This document shows positions 34,386 to 43,974 of a stretch of 64,000 bases of DNA, piece by piece. Numbering within the stretch: the first letter of the stretch is position 1; each line of letters starts with the position of its first letter. The DNA lies in NCBI GenBank assembly GCA_019912315.1, contig JAIOJA010000016.1, positions 1 to 64,000 on the forward strand. The letters run 5' to 3'. Under the pieces are notes generated by a model. That model did not search any database. It was not told where the DNA came from and saw only the letters and a program-made list of their open reading frames with translations. A program made the translations under genes and the position numbers. Origin of the DNA: Planctomycetota bacterium (GTDB lineage: Bacteria; Planctomycetota; UBA8742; UBA2392).

Positions 34386-34491
34386 CGAGAACAGGAGCCC
34401 GGAGCAGTTCGCGTAGCGAACGTTCCACAGGCGACGCGAAGCGACGCCGAGGATGCGACGGGTAGACGCCCGATACACAGAGAACTTACAC
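34386..34491 (+). other. sufB-sufC intergenic hairpins
   Basis: This 106-bp spacer is the only sizeable gap inside sufBCDS. It holds GTTCG-CGTAG-CGAAC (about 34407-34421) and GGCG-ACGCGAAGCGA-CGCC. These may set relative expression of sufB and the downstream genes by RNA processing or stability. No gene is seen. Confidence 0.4.
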
Positions 34492-35255
<764 letters not shown>

Positions 35256-35259
<4 letters not shown>

Positions 35260-36572
35260 CGACCCGGACACAGAATCGCTTCGCACACACTTACACGCTG
35301 CTCCGCAAGGCCCTGCCCGATGAGCCGGGCTGGTTGTCGGAGCTGCGTGACGAAGCATTTGAGAATTTCAAGGCACTCGGGCTTCCAACCGTAAAGCACG
35401 AGGAGTGGCGCTGGACGAACCTCAAGCGGATCGCGGACACGGACTTCGTTCCGGCCGAGCTGGCTGAAGTCAGCGAAGCCCAGCTTGCGAAGTACCTGAT
35501 TGAAGACGCGGACGAGATTCGTCTGGTCTTCGTAAACGGGCACTTCGCGGACAAACTGTCCAAACTGCCCACGATACCGGACGGGCTGGTCATCGAGCCA
35601 ATCAGCCGCGTGCTCGGCAGTGATGAAGGATTACAAGTCAAACTCGGTCGTTTCGCCGAACCGACGCAGCCGTTCACAGCGCTCAATACCGCACTCTTCA
35701 CCGACGGCGCATACATCCGCGCGGGTAACAGTCTTACGATCCAGACGCCAATTCACGTCCTGTACGTGTCAACGGACTCTGATGCTCCGGCGGTAAGTTC
35801 ACCACGCACTCTGGTGCTGGCCGGCGAGAGTTCCGAGCTGCGAGTAATCGAGAGTTTTGTAGGCCATGGCAATAGCCCGCGTCTCGTCAACTCCGTCACA
35901 GAGATCGTGGCCAAGGGGAACGCGGCCGTGCGCCACGTGAAACTGCTGCGCGAGAGCGACGGCACAAGCCACCTCGGCTGGACCGAGTTGAATGTCGAGC
36001 GCGACGCCAACGTCAGTTCACACAGCATCAATCTTGACGCCGGGCTCGCGCGCAATGACGTCCATGCGGTCCTGGCGGCTGAGGGCGCGAACTGCAGCCT
36101 CAACGGGCTCGTGCTCGGACGCGACCGCCAGCATTTCGATAATCACATCGTGGTGGACCACGTACGCCCGCACGGCACCAGCAGCCAGCTATATCGCGCG
36201 GTCGTCGATGACAAGTCGCGGAGTGTGTTTGCAGGCAAAGTCATCGTGCGCCAAGGCGCCCACGGCACCGACGCGCAGCAGCAGAACAACAACCTGCTGC
36301 TGAGCAACGACGCGAAAGTGGACACAAAACCGCAGCTCGAAATCTACACCGATGACGTCAAGTGCAGTCACGGCGCAACCTCGGGGCAGCTTAACCCGGA
36401 AGCAATCTTCTTCCTGCGCTGCCGCGGTCTGGACGAAACCCACGCCCGGAACTTACTCACCTACGCCTTCGCCAATAACGTAATCGAACACATCAAAATC
36501 GACCCAGTTCGCCTGGCGCTCGAAAAACTATTGACCGAGCGTTTTGCTGGGCTGCTGGGTGGGTCGCCATGA
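35256..36572 (+). CDS. sufD: Fe-S cluster assembly protein SufD
   Basis: 438 residues, partner of SufB. The N-terminal helical region has [19 protein letters not shown], the typical SufD block. The beta-helix core ends in [27 protein letters not shown], the conserved C-terminal SufD motif with the His that takes part in cluster formation. It overlaps sufC and sufS by 4 bp each. Confidence 0.96.
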
Positions 36573-37801
36573 ACGCAGTGAGGACATTCGACGTTGCCAG
36601 AGTTCGCGCGGACTTTCCGATCCTCAAGCGTGAGGTTCACGGCAAGCCGCTGGTCTACCTCGATAACGCCGCCAGCGCGCAGAAGCCGCAGGTTGTGATC
36701 GACGCGATTCGCCGCGTCTATGAGCACGAATACTCCAACGTTCATCGCGCCGCGCACGAGCTGTCCGCCGGTGCGACCGAGAAGTTTGAGCAGGCCCGTC
36801 GAGCGGTACAGGGTTTCCTGAACGCGCCGGAAGATCGCGAAGTCATCTTCGTGCGCGGCACAACCGAAGGCATCAACCTCGTCGCGCAGACCTGGGGGCG
36901 CGCCAACATCAAGGCCGGCGACGAAATCGTCGTAACGGCCATGGAGCATCACAGCAACATCGTGCCCTGGCAGATGCTGTGCGCTGAAACCGGTGCCAAG
37001 TTGCGTGTGGCGCCAATGGACGACACCGGCACGCTGATCTTCGACGAATACGCCAAGCTGCTGAATGAGCACACCAAACTGGTCGCCGCGGTTCATATCA
37101 GCAACGCGCTCGGCACCATCAACCCGATCAAACGCATGGCGGAAGCCGCGCACAAGGTCGGCGCAATCATGCTGGTTGATGGCGCACAGGCCGCGCCGCA
37201 CACGCGCGTTGACGTGAATGAGCTGGGTGCCGACTTCTACGCCTTCAGCGGGCACAAAGCGTTCGGCCCCAGCGGCATTGGCGCTTTGTGGGGACGCGCG
37301 GAATTGCTTGAAGCCATGCCGCCGTGGCAGGGCGGCGGTGAGATGATCAAGTCGGTCAAGTTCGAAGGCTCGACCTGGGCAGCGATCCCGCACAAGTTCG
37401 AAGCCGGCACTCCGAACATCGCGGACACCATCGCGCTTGGCACTGCCATCGAATATCTGACTGAACTGGGTATGCAGAACATCGAAGCGTACGAGCACGA
37501 GTTGCTCAAGTACGCGACGGAGCAGGTAAGTGCTATCGAGGGGTTGCGCATCATCGGCACGAGCGCAGATAAGGCCGGTGTGCTCGCCTTCGTGCTTGAC
37601 GGCATTCACGCCGCGGACGCGGGCATGATTCTTGACCAGCAGGGCATCGCCGTGCGCGTGGGCCAGCACTGCGCTGAGCCTGTGTGCGATTTCTTCAATC
37701 AGCCGGCCACGATTCGCGCCAGTCTCGCGTTCTACAACACGCGCGAGGAGGTCGATGCGCTGGTAAACGGAATCCAAAAAGTAAAAGAGTTGTTCGCCTA
37801 G
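36569..37801 (+). CDS. sufS: Cysteine desulfurase SufS
   Basis: 410 residues, fold-type I PLP enzyme releasing sulfur from cysteine. It has VYLDNAASAQKP, EFSNVHRAAH-like EYSNVHRAAH, the PLP lysine K230 in FSGHKAFGPSG, and the persulfide Cys C368 in RVGQHCAEP. This is the group II (SufS) arrangement. It partners with the divergently encoded SufE. Its stop TAG begins a palindromic repeat. Confidence 0.97.
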   Translation: MNAVRTFDVARVRADFPILKREVHGKPLVYLDNAASAQKPQVVIDAIRRVYEHEYSNVHRAAHELSAGATEKFEQARRAVQGFLNAPEDREVIFVRGTTEGINLVAQTWGRANIKAGDEIVVTAMEHHSNIVPWQMLCAETGAKLRVAPMDDTGTLIFDEYAKLLNEHTKLVAAVHISNALGTINPIKRMAEAAHKVGAIMLVDGAQAAPHTRVDVNELGADFYAFSGHKAFGPSGIGALWGRAELLEAMPPWQGGGEMIKSVKFEGSTWAAIPHKFEAGTPNIADTIALGTAIEYLTELGMQNIEAYEHELLKYATEQVSAIEGLRIIGTSADKAGVLAFVLDGIHAADAGMILDQQGIAVRVGQHCAEPVCDFFNQPATIRASLAFYNTREEVDALVNGIQKVKELFA

Positions 37802-37840
37802 AGCCCCGGCTGAAAGGCCGGGGGCGGCGCGAAGCGCCGA
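37799..37840. repeat. Palindromic repeat unit after sufS
   Basis: TAGAGCCCCGGC-TGAAAG-GCCGGGG is followed by GGCGC-GAA-GCGCC. It is the same two-hairpin unit found twice after pepP (13643-13767). In both places TAGAGCCCC starts with the stop codon of the upstream gene. Confidence 0.8.
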
Positions 37841-37851
37841 AAGCCACTGAC

Positions 37852-38385
37852 ATGACAAACGAAAAACAACAATCACATCCCGAAGGCGCTGCCAAGCTGG
37901 TTGACCAATCAAAGGTTCAGCCTGTCAGCGTGCCGGCTGAAGTTGACGAGTCACTGAAGAATCGCGGCGCGCCCGGCCAAAGTGGCGCTCCGGAAGATCG
38001 CAACGAAGCACCCAAGCCCGACCCGTCCAAGCTTCCCAAAGACGAGCAGGGCAATCCTCGCGACCTGACCATGGCTGAAGCGAAGGAGCTCAAGGAAGCG
38101 GTGATTGCCAAGCTGCGCACGGTCTACGACCCGGAAATCCCGGTCAACATCTATGAGTTAGGCCTGATCTACAACGTCAGCGTCGGGTTGACGGGTAGCG
38201 TGCATGTCAAGATGACCTTGACCTCACCGGCCTGCCCGGTTGCAGGCACGCTGCCGGGCGAAGTTGAGCACAAGCTTCGCGAGTTGGACTACGTCGCGCT
38301 GGCCAAGGTCGAGCTGGTCTGGAGCCCACAGTGGACCAAGGACATGATGACCGAAGCGGCCAAACTTGAACTGAACGTCATGTAG
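37852..38385 (+). CDS. sufT: SufT / MIP18 family (DUF59) protein
   Basis: 177 residues. The first 65 residues are a polar, Pro/Lys/Glu-rich, probably disordered extension. The rest is a DUF59 domain with VYDPEIPVNIYELGLIYNV and MTLTSPACPVAG, including the reactive Cys in SPACP. SufT proteins help mature Fe-S proteins. It is 50 nt after sufS, across the palindromic repeat, and is the last gene of the suf operon. ATG 37852 is the only start that excludes the repeat. Confidence 0.9.
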   Translation: MTNEKQQSHPEGAAKLVDQSKVQPVSVPAEVDESLKNRGAPGQSGAPEDRNEAPKPDPSKLPKDEQGNPRDLTMAEAKELKEAVIAKLRTVYDPEIPVNIYELGLIYNVSVGLTGSVHVKMTLTSPACPVAGTLPGEVEHKLRELDYVALAKVELVWSPQWTKDMMTEAAKLELNVM

Positions 38386-38399
38386 GTCGCGGTTGACCG

Positions 38400-38687
38400 T
38401 CACACAACTTGCCAGGCAAGCTCCGGTGCCTTGCGTCGGGTGATGGCTTCCGCCACGGCCGAGCGTAAACGTCCTGTGTGTTCGTCCAAGGCCTGGATCA
38501 CGGCAAGCGGATCACGCTGAGTGTGAACGCTAACCAGCATGCGGCTGGCGTCGGGCGCTGGCTGCACGTCGTCGACGTAGACATCCAGCAACGCGTCGTC
38601 GCCGGTCTCGCCGATTGCGTACGACAGGGCCCGTTGCACCTGGCGGCACAGTTGCATGGTCTTGCGGTCTGGTCTTCGGTCACCCAC
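38400..38687 (-). CDS. rbfA: Ribosome-binding factor A
   Basis: 95 residues, single KH-like domain. It has DRKTMQLCRQVQRALSYAIG, then LLDVYVDDVQPAPDASRMLVSV, and ends LRSAVAEAITRRKAPELAWQVV. The last matches the RbfA ending R-K-x-P-E-L-x-F. It takes part in 16S rRNA/30S maturation. The start is GTG 38687. It is convergent with sufT, 14 nt between stops. It is diverged from enterobacterial RbfA, so confidence is not maximal. Confidence 0.82.
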   Translation of the reverse strand: MGDRRPDRKTMQLCRQVQRALSYAIGETGDDALLDVYVDDVQPAPDASRMLVSVHTQRDPLAVIQALDEHTGRLRSAVAEAITRRKAPELAWQVV

Positions 38688-38791
38688 GGCGTGATTCTAA
38701 CGCCCACGGGTTTCGAGAAAAGAAATGGGCGGGCAACTTCGTCCGCGTTTCGCTGAATGTTCTTTGCCCCCAGCCCGTATAACCTCACGAC

Positions 38792-40159
38792 ATGCAACCG
38801 GACGCGGAAACCTCATACCTCTTCCGACACGCAACCGTGCGTGACGCCGCCTACCAGTTGCTGCCTGTCAGCCAGCGCTCGCGCCTGCATGGACTAGCGC
38901 TGGACATCCTGGAAGAAACGACGCTCGGGCTGGGGCTCGACAGCGTCCTCGACCTGGCCGACCACGCTGGACTGGCGCAAGTAGGCGTCACACTTGCCGG
39001 CGGCGACCTTCCGTTCCGCGAATTGCGTTACTTGCGTCTGGCCGCAGTCAACGCTGCATCCAAGTACGCCAACGAGTTGGCAGCCCGGTTATGGGAGCGT
39101 GTGGCCGAACACAGCTCAGCCTCCGCAGACGAACGCGTAGAAGCCTTCGCCGAAGCGGGGTTATTGCACTGGATGATGGGTCGGCGCAAGCCCGCACTGA
39201 AGTGCCTGTCACGCGGCATCGAACTGTCGGAAGACGACACGCAAAAAGCCTTCTGCCTGATTGAGCGCGGCTGCCTTTATCGTGACGTCCGCGACAACGC
39301 GGCAGCGACCCGCGACCTGGAGCAAGCCCTGGAACTCGCCCGTGGTGCCGGCGACAAACGCCTGCAACTGCGCGCGCACGGCAACCTGTGCACGGTTCGC
39401 GACGAGAGCCTGACCCAGGCAAGCGTACTGGAGCTGTACGTGCCGGTCCTCAAGCTGGCACGAGAGGTTGACGACCTGCGGGCGGTCGGCATCACCGAGG
39501 GACAGATCGGGCTGGCCTGCATGCGCAGTCAAAACTGGAAGGACTCCGAGAACCATCTGCTTGAATCGATCCGCCTTCTCCGCGAAGCCGGGGATGCGCT
39601 GAACGAATGCACCATGCTGTCGTCGCTGGGCACCCTGTACCACGAACGCACTGACGGCGATCGGCGCCTTAACCTGATGCGCGCCGTGCAGTACCAGCGC
39701 GACGCATTGAACCTGAAAGAGGAGTCGGGATTCCTGTTCCAGAAGTCCGAGCCGCTGGTCGGGCTGGCCTCCGCAAATCGCGAGATGGGCATGCTGCATG
39801 AAGCCGAACGCTGGGCGAACGAAGCCCTGCGCGTTTCCATGGAAGTCGGCGACCCTGTGTCAATCGGGCACGCCTACCTGCAACTCGGGCTGATCCATGA
39901 AGCCGCCGGAGATTCCACGACGGCCGAGCGCACCCTGACCTACGGTTTCCTTGCCGTGGAGGATGCCGATACGGACTCGGTAAAGGTCAGTCTGCTAAGT
40001 GCCCTGGCGCGTCTGCTGGCCGGTCAGGGTGCCTGGGAAGACGCGCAGAACCATGCCCAGAATGCGGTGACACTCTCGGCCACCGCTCCGGATACCCGCA
40101 CCCGTACCCGCACCCGGCAACTGCTGAGGGCCATCGAGGAGCGAAAACTGAGCGGGTAG
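38792..40159 (+). CDS. TPR-repeat protein resembling the tail of STAND/cyclase ATPases
   Basis: 455 residues. Residues 8-45 read YLFRHATVRDAAYQLLPVSQ and RSRLHGLALDILEE. This is the block that follows the ATPase domain in large AAA/adenylate cyclase or Ser/Thr-kinase-linked TPR proteins. From there it is TPR-like helices to the end (for example ALKCLSRGIELSEDDTQKAFCLIERG and LGTLYHERTDGDRR). No P-loop is present. Only 104 bp separate it from rbfA, so the ATPase part is not encoded here. It looks like a free-standing TPR module derived from such a protein. The C-terminus has a short Arg/Thr repeat (TRTRTRT). Confidence 0.75.
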   Translation: MQPDAETSYLFRHATVRDAAYQLLPVSQRSRLHGLALDILEETTLGLGLDSVLDLADHAGLAQVGVTLAGGDLPFRELRYLRLAAVNAASKYANELAARLWERVAEHSSASADERVEAFAEAGLLHWMMGRRKPALKCLSRGIELSEDDTQKAFCLIERGCLYRDVRDNAAATRDLEQALELARGAGDKRLQLRAHGNLCTVRDESLTQASVLELYVPVLKLAREVDDLRAVGITEGQIGLACMRSQNWKDSENHLLESIRLLREAGDALNECTMLSSLGTLYHERTDGDRRLNLMRAVQYQRDALNLKEESGFLFQKSEPLVGLASANREMGMLHEAERWANEALRVSMEVGDPVSIGHAYLQLGLIHEAAGDSTTAERTLTYGFLAVEDADTDSVKVSLLSALARLLAGQGAWEDAQNHAQNAVTLSATAPDTRTRTRTRQLLRAIEERKLSG

Positions 40160-40225
40160 ACAGGTTTCAAAAGAAAGTACGAATTTATTTTTTCGCGCTT
40201 CCCGCGGCCTGCATATGGGCTCTGC

Positions 40226-40265
40226 GGGGCCGTTAGCCTTGACACGTAAAGGGCTCAAAGGCCCC
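40226..40265 (+). promoter_or_regulatory. Structured leader upstream of the 77-residue protein gene
   Basis: GGGGCC (40226-40231) pairs with GGCCCC (40260-40265), enclosing an inner stem AGCCTT/AAGGGCT. It lies in the 181-bp gap 40160-40340, which otherwise holds an AT-rich stretch and no gene I can see. It may be an RNA element or the end of the TPR transcript. Confidence 0.35.
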
Positions 40266-40340
40266 GAATATGTCGCACCGATGGGGTAGGTTTGTCGCGC
40301 GTAAGGAAACCCCCATTTCGGGGCAGCGCAGGAGACAAAC

Positions 40341-40574
40341 ATGAACCGTCACGACACCCACAGCCCCAAGGTCACGGCCGCGTTTCGCCTGATGGACGAG
40401 ATGCGCGACATGCTGAACGACATCGCCGCCAGCGCGAACATTCTCGGGGCGACACCCTTTGAAGGCGCGCCCGCCTGCCGGGACCTGTCCGGCAAGCTGC
40501 ACACGGCCCTGCTGGAATTCGAGATCGAACTGGGTGCCATCGGGCACCACACGTTCGACGTGCGCGAACGCTAG
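40341..40574 (+). CDS. 77-residue helical protein of unknown function
   Basis: It has a good ribosome-binding site (CAGGAG, 6 nt before ATG) and an intact frame of 77 codons. It is predicted helical (FRLMDEMRDMLNDIAASANIL and LHTALLEFEIELGAIGHH), has one Cys and no signal. I recognise no family. It converges on selD and the two stops overlap by 4 bp. It is preceded by a structured 180-bp leader, which suggests an independent transcript. Confidence 0.65.
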   Translation: MNRHDTHSPKVTAAFRLMDEMRDMLNDIAASANILGATPFEGAPACRDLSGKLHTALLEFEIELGAIGHHTFDVRER

Positions 40575-41626
40575 CGCACTACGGCAAGGCGGCCTGGGTG
40601 GTCGGCGACGACTTCTCCGACTACCGCTGCAGCCATGGCATTGTGCTTCTTGAGACTGGCGGCCAGGGCGTCGCATTTGTCTGCGGGCACGCTGATGACC
40701 ATGCCGCCTGATGTCTGGGAATCGCAGACCAGCAATTGCTCGTCGTCGGTCACGTCGTCCGCGAAGTCCAGCCACTGCTTGAAGTACAGCCAGTTCTTGC
40801 GCGTGCCGCCCGGATAGCACTTCTCCGCGATCAGTTCGCGCACTTCCGGCAGCACGGGAATCGCGTCCACGTGCAGCTTCATGCCGACGTTGCTGGCTTT
40901 GGCGACTTCGTACAAATGACCCGCAAGCCCGTAGCCGGTCACGTCTGTCGCCGAGTTCGCGCCGACTTCCGCAATCGCCTCGCCGCCGGGGCGGTTGATA
41001 GCGGCCATGCATTTGATAGCCGCATCAATCTGGGCCTCGGTGCGCAACTCACGTTTCACCGCAGTAGTCAGCACCCCCACACCGATCGGCTTGGTCAGCA
41101 CCAGTTTATCGCCCGGCTTCGCGCCCTGGTTGGCCATGATCTTGTCCGGGTGCACGATGCCGGTGACACACATGCCGTACTTCGGCTCGGCGTCGTCAAT
41201 GCTGTGCCCGCCAGTCACGAAGATGCCGGCCTCGGCGGCTTTGTCCGCGCCGCCCTTAAGTATCTGTCCCAGCACGTCCGGACCCAGTTTTGCCAGCGGG
41301 AAGCCGACGATATTCAGCGCGAAGATCGGCCTGGCGCCCATGGCATAAATATCAGAGATGGCGTTGGCGGCGGCGATCTGCCCGAACAGGTACGGGTCAT
41401 CGACAATCGGCGTGAAGAAGTCGAGTGTCTGCACGACGGCCTGCTCGTCGTTCAGTTTGTACACACAGGCATCGTCGGCCCACTCGTTGCCCACGAGCAC
41501 GTTCGGGTCGGTAATCTTGGGAAGCTTGGAAAGAACCTCGCCGAGGTCCGCAGCAGAAAGCTTGCAGCCTCAGCCCGCGCCATGGCTCAGTGTCGTCAAC
41601 CGAATCTGTTCGCGCTGATCGTTCAT
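40571..41626 (-). CDS. selD: Selenide, water dikinase, itself a selenoprotein
   Basis: 351 residues. It makes selenophosphate for selenocysteine and selenouridine synthesis. The N-terminal active-site block reads LSHGAG-TGA-GCKLS. The in-frame TGA at 41572-41570 is residue 19, exactly where E. coli SelD has C17 in SHGAGCGCK. K22 is the partner lysine. Downstream are VQTLDFFTPIVDDPYLFGQIAAANAISDIYAMGA and VTDVTGYGLAGHL-like ATDVTGYGLAGHLYE. A stem-loop lies 20 nt after the TGA. I start at ATG 41626, 5 nt after GGAG; ATG 41629 is also possible. A standard caller would wrongly start at about 41500. Confidence 0.95.
41533..41549 (-). promoter_or_regulatory. Candidate SECIS of selD
   Basis: On the minus strand, GGACCTC-GGC-GAGGTTC forms a 7-bp stem (one G-T pair) with a G-containing 3-nt apical loop. 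It begins 20 nt after the TGA, inside the coding region, as bacterial SECIS elements do. Confidence 0.65.
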
Positions 41627-41688
41627 CATGTCTCCTGGCGCAGCATACAACAGCGCGACGACCGCGCCCATTCCGTCCCTTGCGCCGA

Positions 41689-42819
41689 TTAGCGCACGCG
41701 GCGGCGGCGGTTTTTCATGTAATCAACGAAAATGTTGCCGCCGAGCTTATCCAAGGCGCTGAAGTAGGCGCGCCCGCGGTTGGTCTGGGTCAGCTTGTCT
41801 ACGAACTCCACTAAGTGCGGATCATTGGCGATCATGAAGGTGCTGATCGTGATACCCCGGCGGCGGCAGAGCTCGGCCTCTTCGAGTGTCCGGTTCACGA
41901 TCAGCGGGTCGAGTGTCCAGCTTACGTTTCGGTACGTCTGGCCTTGCTCGTGAATCACGGTTGGCTTGCCGTCCGTGACCATGAAGATCTGTTTGTTGGT
42001 GTGCTTCTTGCGCGTCAGCAGTCGTTGCGCCAGTTGCAGGCCTGCCTGGGTGTTGGTGTGGAACGGGCCGACTTGCAGGTACGGCAGGCGGTGCACGGGC
42101 ACTTGCTGGGCCTCATTGCCGAAGGTGATTACTTCGACGCTGTCTTTCGGGTACTTGGTTTTGATCAGCTCAGTCAGCGCGATCGCGACCTTCTTGGCCG
42201 GGGTGATGCGGTCTTCGCCGTACAGAATCATGCTGTGGCTGATGTCGATCATCAGCACCGTCGCGCAGCTCGCGTGCTGTTCGGTCTCATAAACCTCGAG
42301 GTCATCTTCCGTCAGGCTGACGTCATCAATGCCCCGCTTAAGTGCGTTGCGGATGCTGACGTTGAAATCGATGTCGCTGCTTAAGTCGCCAAACGCAAAG
42401 GGGCGCGTCTCCGGCAGGCGTTCGTCGCTGCTGCCGGCGTTGGGTGTGCGGTGGTCGCCATCGCCGAGCGACTTCAGGTCCTTAAAAATATGCTCCAGGC
42501 TGTCCTTGCGGATGCTGCGCTCGCCGCGTTTGGTGAGCTCGAATGCGCTGCCCGGCCCGCCTTCCTGATTGTCGGGATCAGACTGACCATCGCGGCGGCG
42601 TATCAGGCCTTCCTGCTCAAGCAGGCGCTGGAAATCTTCAAAAGACATCTGCCCGCGCATGAGGTCGTGTCGCTCCCAGATATCTTCCATCCATTGCAGG
42701 GCCTGGTCCACGTCGCCGCTGGCCATCAACAGCAGCTCGTTCCACAGCTTCATAAGCTGCTTCACGCCCATCCTGCGAAGGGCTTCCTGCATGTCGAATT
42801 CTAGGTAGGCGATGCGCAA
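41689..42819 (-). CDS. von Willebrand factor A domain protein
   Basis: 376 residues. The first 170 residues are polar and helical (QEALRRMGVKQLMKLWNELL). The VWA domain follows, with the MIDAS motif DISHSM (about residue 190-196) and later IFMVTDGKPT for the second metal ligand. The C-terminus is basic (KNRRRRVR). Such proteins usually pair with a MoxR-type AAA ATPase as metal-dependent chaperones. None is adjacent here. The selD gene follows 62 nt downstream on the same strand. Role unknown. Confidence 0.85.
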   Translation of the reverse strand: MRIAYLEFDMQEALRRMGVKQLMKLWNELLLMASGDVDQALQWMEDIWERHDLMRGQMSFEDFQRLLEQEGLIRRRDGQSDPDNQEGGPGSAFELTKRGERSIRKDSLEHIFKDLKSLGDGDHRTPNAGSSDERLPETRPFAFGDLSSDIDFNVSIRNALKRGIDDVSLTEDDLEVYETEQHASCATVLMIDISHSMILYGEDRITPAKKVAIALTELIKTKYPKDSVEVITFGNEAQQVPVHRLPYLQVGPFHTNTQAGLQLAQRLLTRKKHTNKQIFMVTDGKPTVIHEQGQTYRNVSWTLDPLIVNRTLEEAELCRRRGITISTFMIANDPHLVEFVDKLTQTNRGRAYFSALDKLGGNIFVDYMKNRRRRVR

Positions 42820-42820
42820 G

Positions 42821-42854
42821 GTCAGGTTCCAGGTTTCAGGTGTCAGGTTCCAGG
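42821..42854. repeat. Short direct repeat
   Basis: GTCAGGTTCCAGG occurs at 42821-42833 and again at 42842-42854, separated by TTTCAGGT, between the VWA gene and the UPF0104 gene. It overlaps the end of the latter. It is too short to assign. Confidence 0.6.
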
Positions 42855-43880
42855 GTCTGGCTTGGCCGCTGCTTCAACTTGCTTGTCTGCGAGTACAGCT
42901 TCGCCGTGGACTTTGGCTTTGATATCTTTGGGCCTTGGTAGTGCCCAGCTCAGGGGCAGGCCTACCAGTGCCCACACCAACTGGATCATCCGCCCCATCA
43001 GGGACAGAACGCCGGCTTCCACTTTACCGATTCCGCGCAAACCGAAGAAGTGGACGGTTGCCGCTTCGCCGACGCCCCAGCCGCCGAAGCTGATGGGCAG
43101 TGCGGCGACCATACCGGCCACGGGGATCAGCACCGCGTAATCGGTCCAGGCCAACTGAATGTCGATGCCCTGGCCTATGGCAATGTGCATGCCGATCCAG
43201 CCGGCCTGCGGCAGCGCGGACAAAAGCAGCGCGAGGGCCAGTCCCTTCTTGTGCCCGCGGTAGATCTGCATGGCTTCGTCAAATGCACGAATGGTGTCGT
43301 GGAAGGGCAGGCGCCCGGAGAGCCCCTTCGGTACCAGCCGGCGCACGCGGCGACTGGTCATGCCGACAATCGCCACGGTCGCGGCACCGGTGAAAACAAT
43401 GATCACCACGGCGGCCTGGCGCATGGTCTCTTCGTGAATGCTGGGCAGCAGCACGACCAGCGCGAGTGTCGCCAGCATGAACAGCCCGCACAGGCGGTCC
43501 ACCAGCACGGCGGCGAACGCCTGTGGCTTGCTGCCTGTGGCCTGCGACAGGTACAGAGCCTTGATCGCGTCGCCGCCGACGCTGCCGCCGGGGATGGCCG
43601 AGTTGTAGAAGTGCCCGACCAGCGTGTAGGTCAACATGCGGGTCAGGCTGACTTTGTGCCCCAGCACCTCAACCAGAATTTTCAGCCGCACGGCCTGGAA
43701 GACAAAGCTGCCAAGGCCCAGCCCAAGTGCCAGCCAGAGCATGTTCTTGTTCACGGAAGTAGCGGTCTTCCAGTTCTGGACCGGGTCAGTGCGATAGGCG
43801 AACAGGTACACCAGCACAGCGACGCTGAAGGCGAGCGGCAGGAAACGCTTTGCAAGTTTGAGGACCTGCTTCATGTGCAT
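42843..43880 (-). CDS. UPF0104 / LPG-synthase transmembrane domain protein
   Basis: 345 residues, about seven or eight membrane segments. It has SAIPGGSVGGDAIKALYLSQ and the glycine motif FGGWGVGEAATVHFFGL (about 268-284), both typical of the lysylphosphatidylglycerol synthetase TM region/UPF0104 family. The catalytic aminoacyl-transferase domain of MprF is absent, so it is the flippase-like half only. These proteins are thought to move lipid-linked substrates. Two start codons two codons apart (43880, 43874) are possible. Confidence 0.85.
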   Translation of the reverse strand: MHMKQVLKLAKRFLPLAFSVAVLVYLFAYRTDPVQNWKTATSVNKNMLWLALGLGLGSFVFQAVRLKILVEVLGHKVSLTRMLTYTLVGHFYNSAIPGGSVGGDAIKALYLSQATGSKPQAFAAVLVDRLCGLFMLATLALVVLLPSIHEETMRQAAVVIIVFTGAATVAIVGMTSRRVRRLVPKGLSGRLPFHDTIRAFDEAMQIYRGHKKGLALALLLSALPQAGWIGMHIAIGQGIDIQLAWTDYAVLIPVAGMVAALPISFGGWGVGEAATVHFFGLRGIGKVEAGVLSLMGRMIQLVWALVGLPLSWALPRPKDIKAKVHGEAVLADKQVEAAAKPDPGT

Positions 43881-43927
43881 GACTTATAGCGAAGCGTGTG
43901 CGATGAGGCAGTGCCGTGAATGCGAAA

Positions 43928-43974
43928 GCGGCCGGCTGGAAGCCGACCGCTTGCGGACTGGAAGTCCACATCAC
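43928..43974. repeat. Dispersed small-hairpin repeat, copy 1
   Basis: GCGG-C-CGGCT-GGA-AGCCG-A-CCGC (43928-43950) and GGACT-GGA-AGTCC (43955-43967). The segment 43953-43974 is the reverse complement of 62227-62248 with one mismatch. It lies between the UPF0104 and S41 genes, reaching the S41 stop codon. Confidence 0.7.

Noticed and set aside
41689..42819. VWA protein as part of a MoxR/VWA defence or chaperone system
   Set aside because: No AAA ATPase or other system gene is adjacent, so no system can be claimed.
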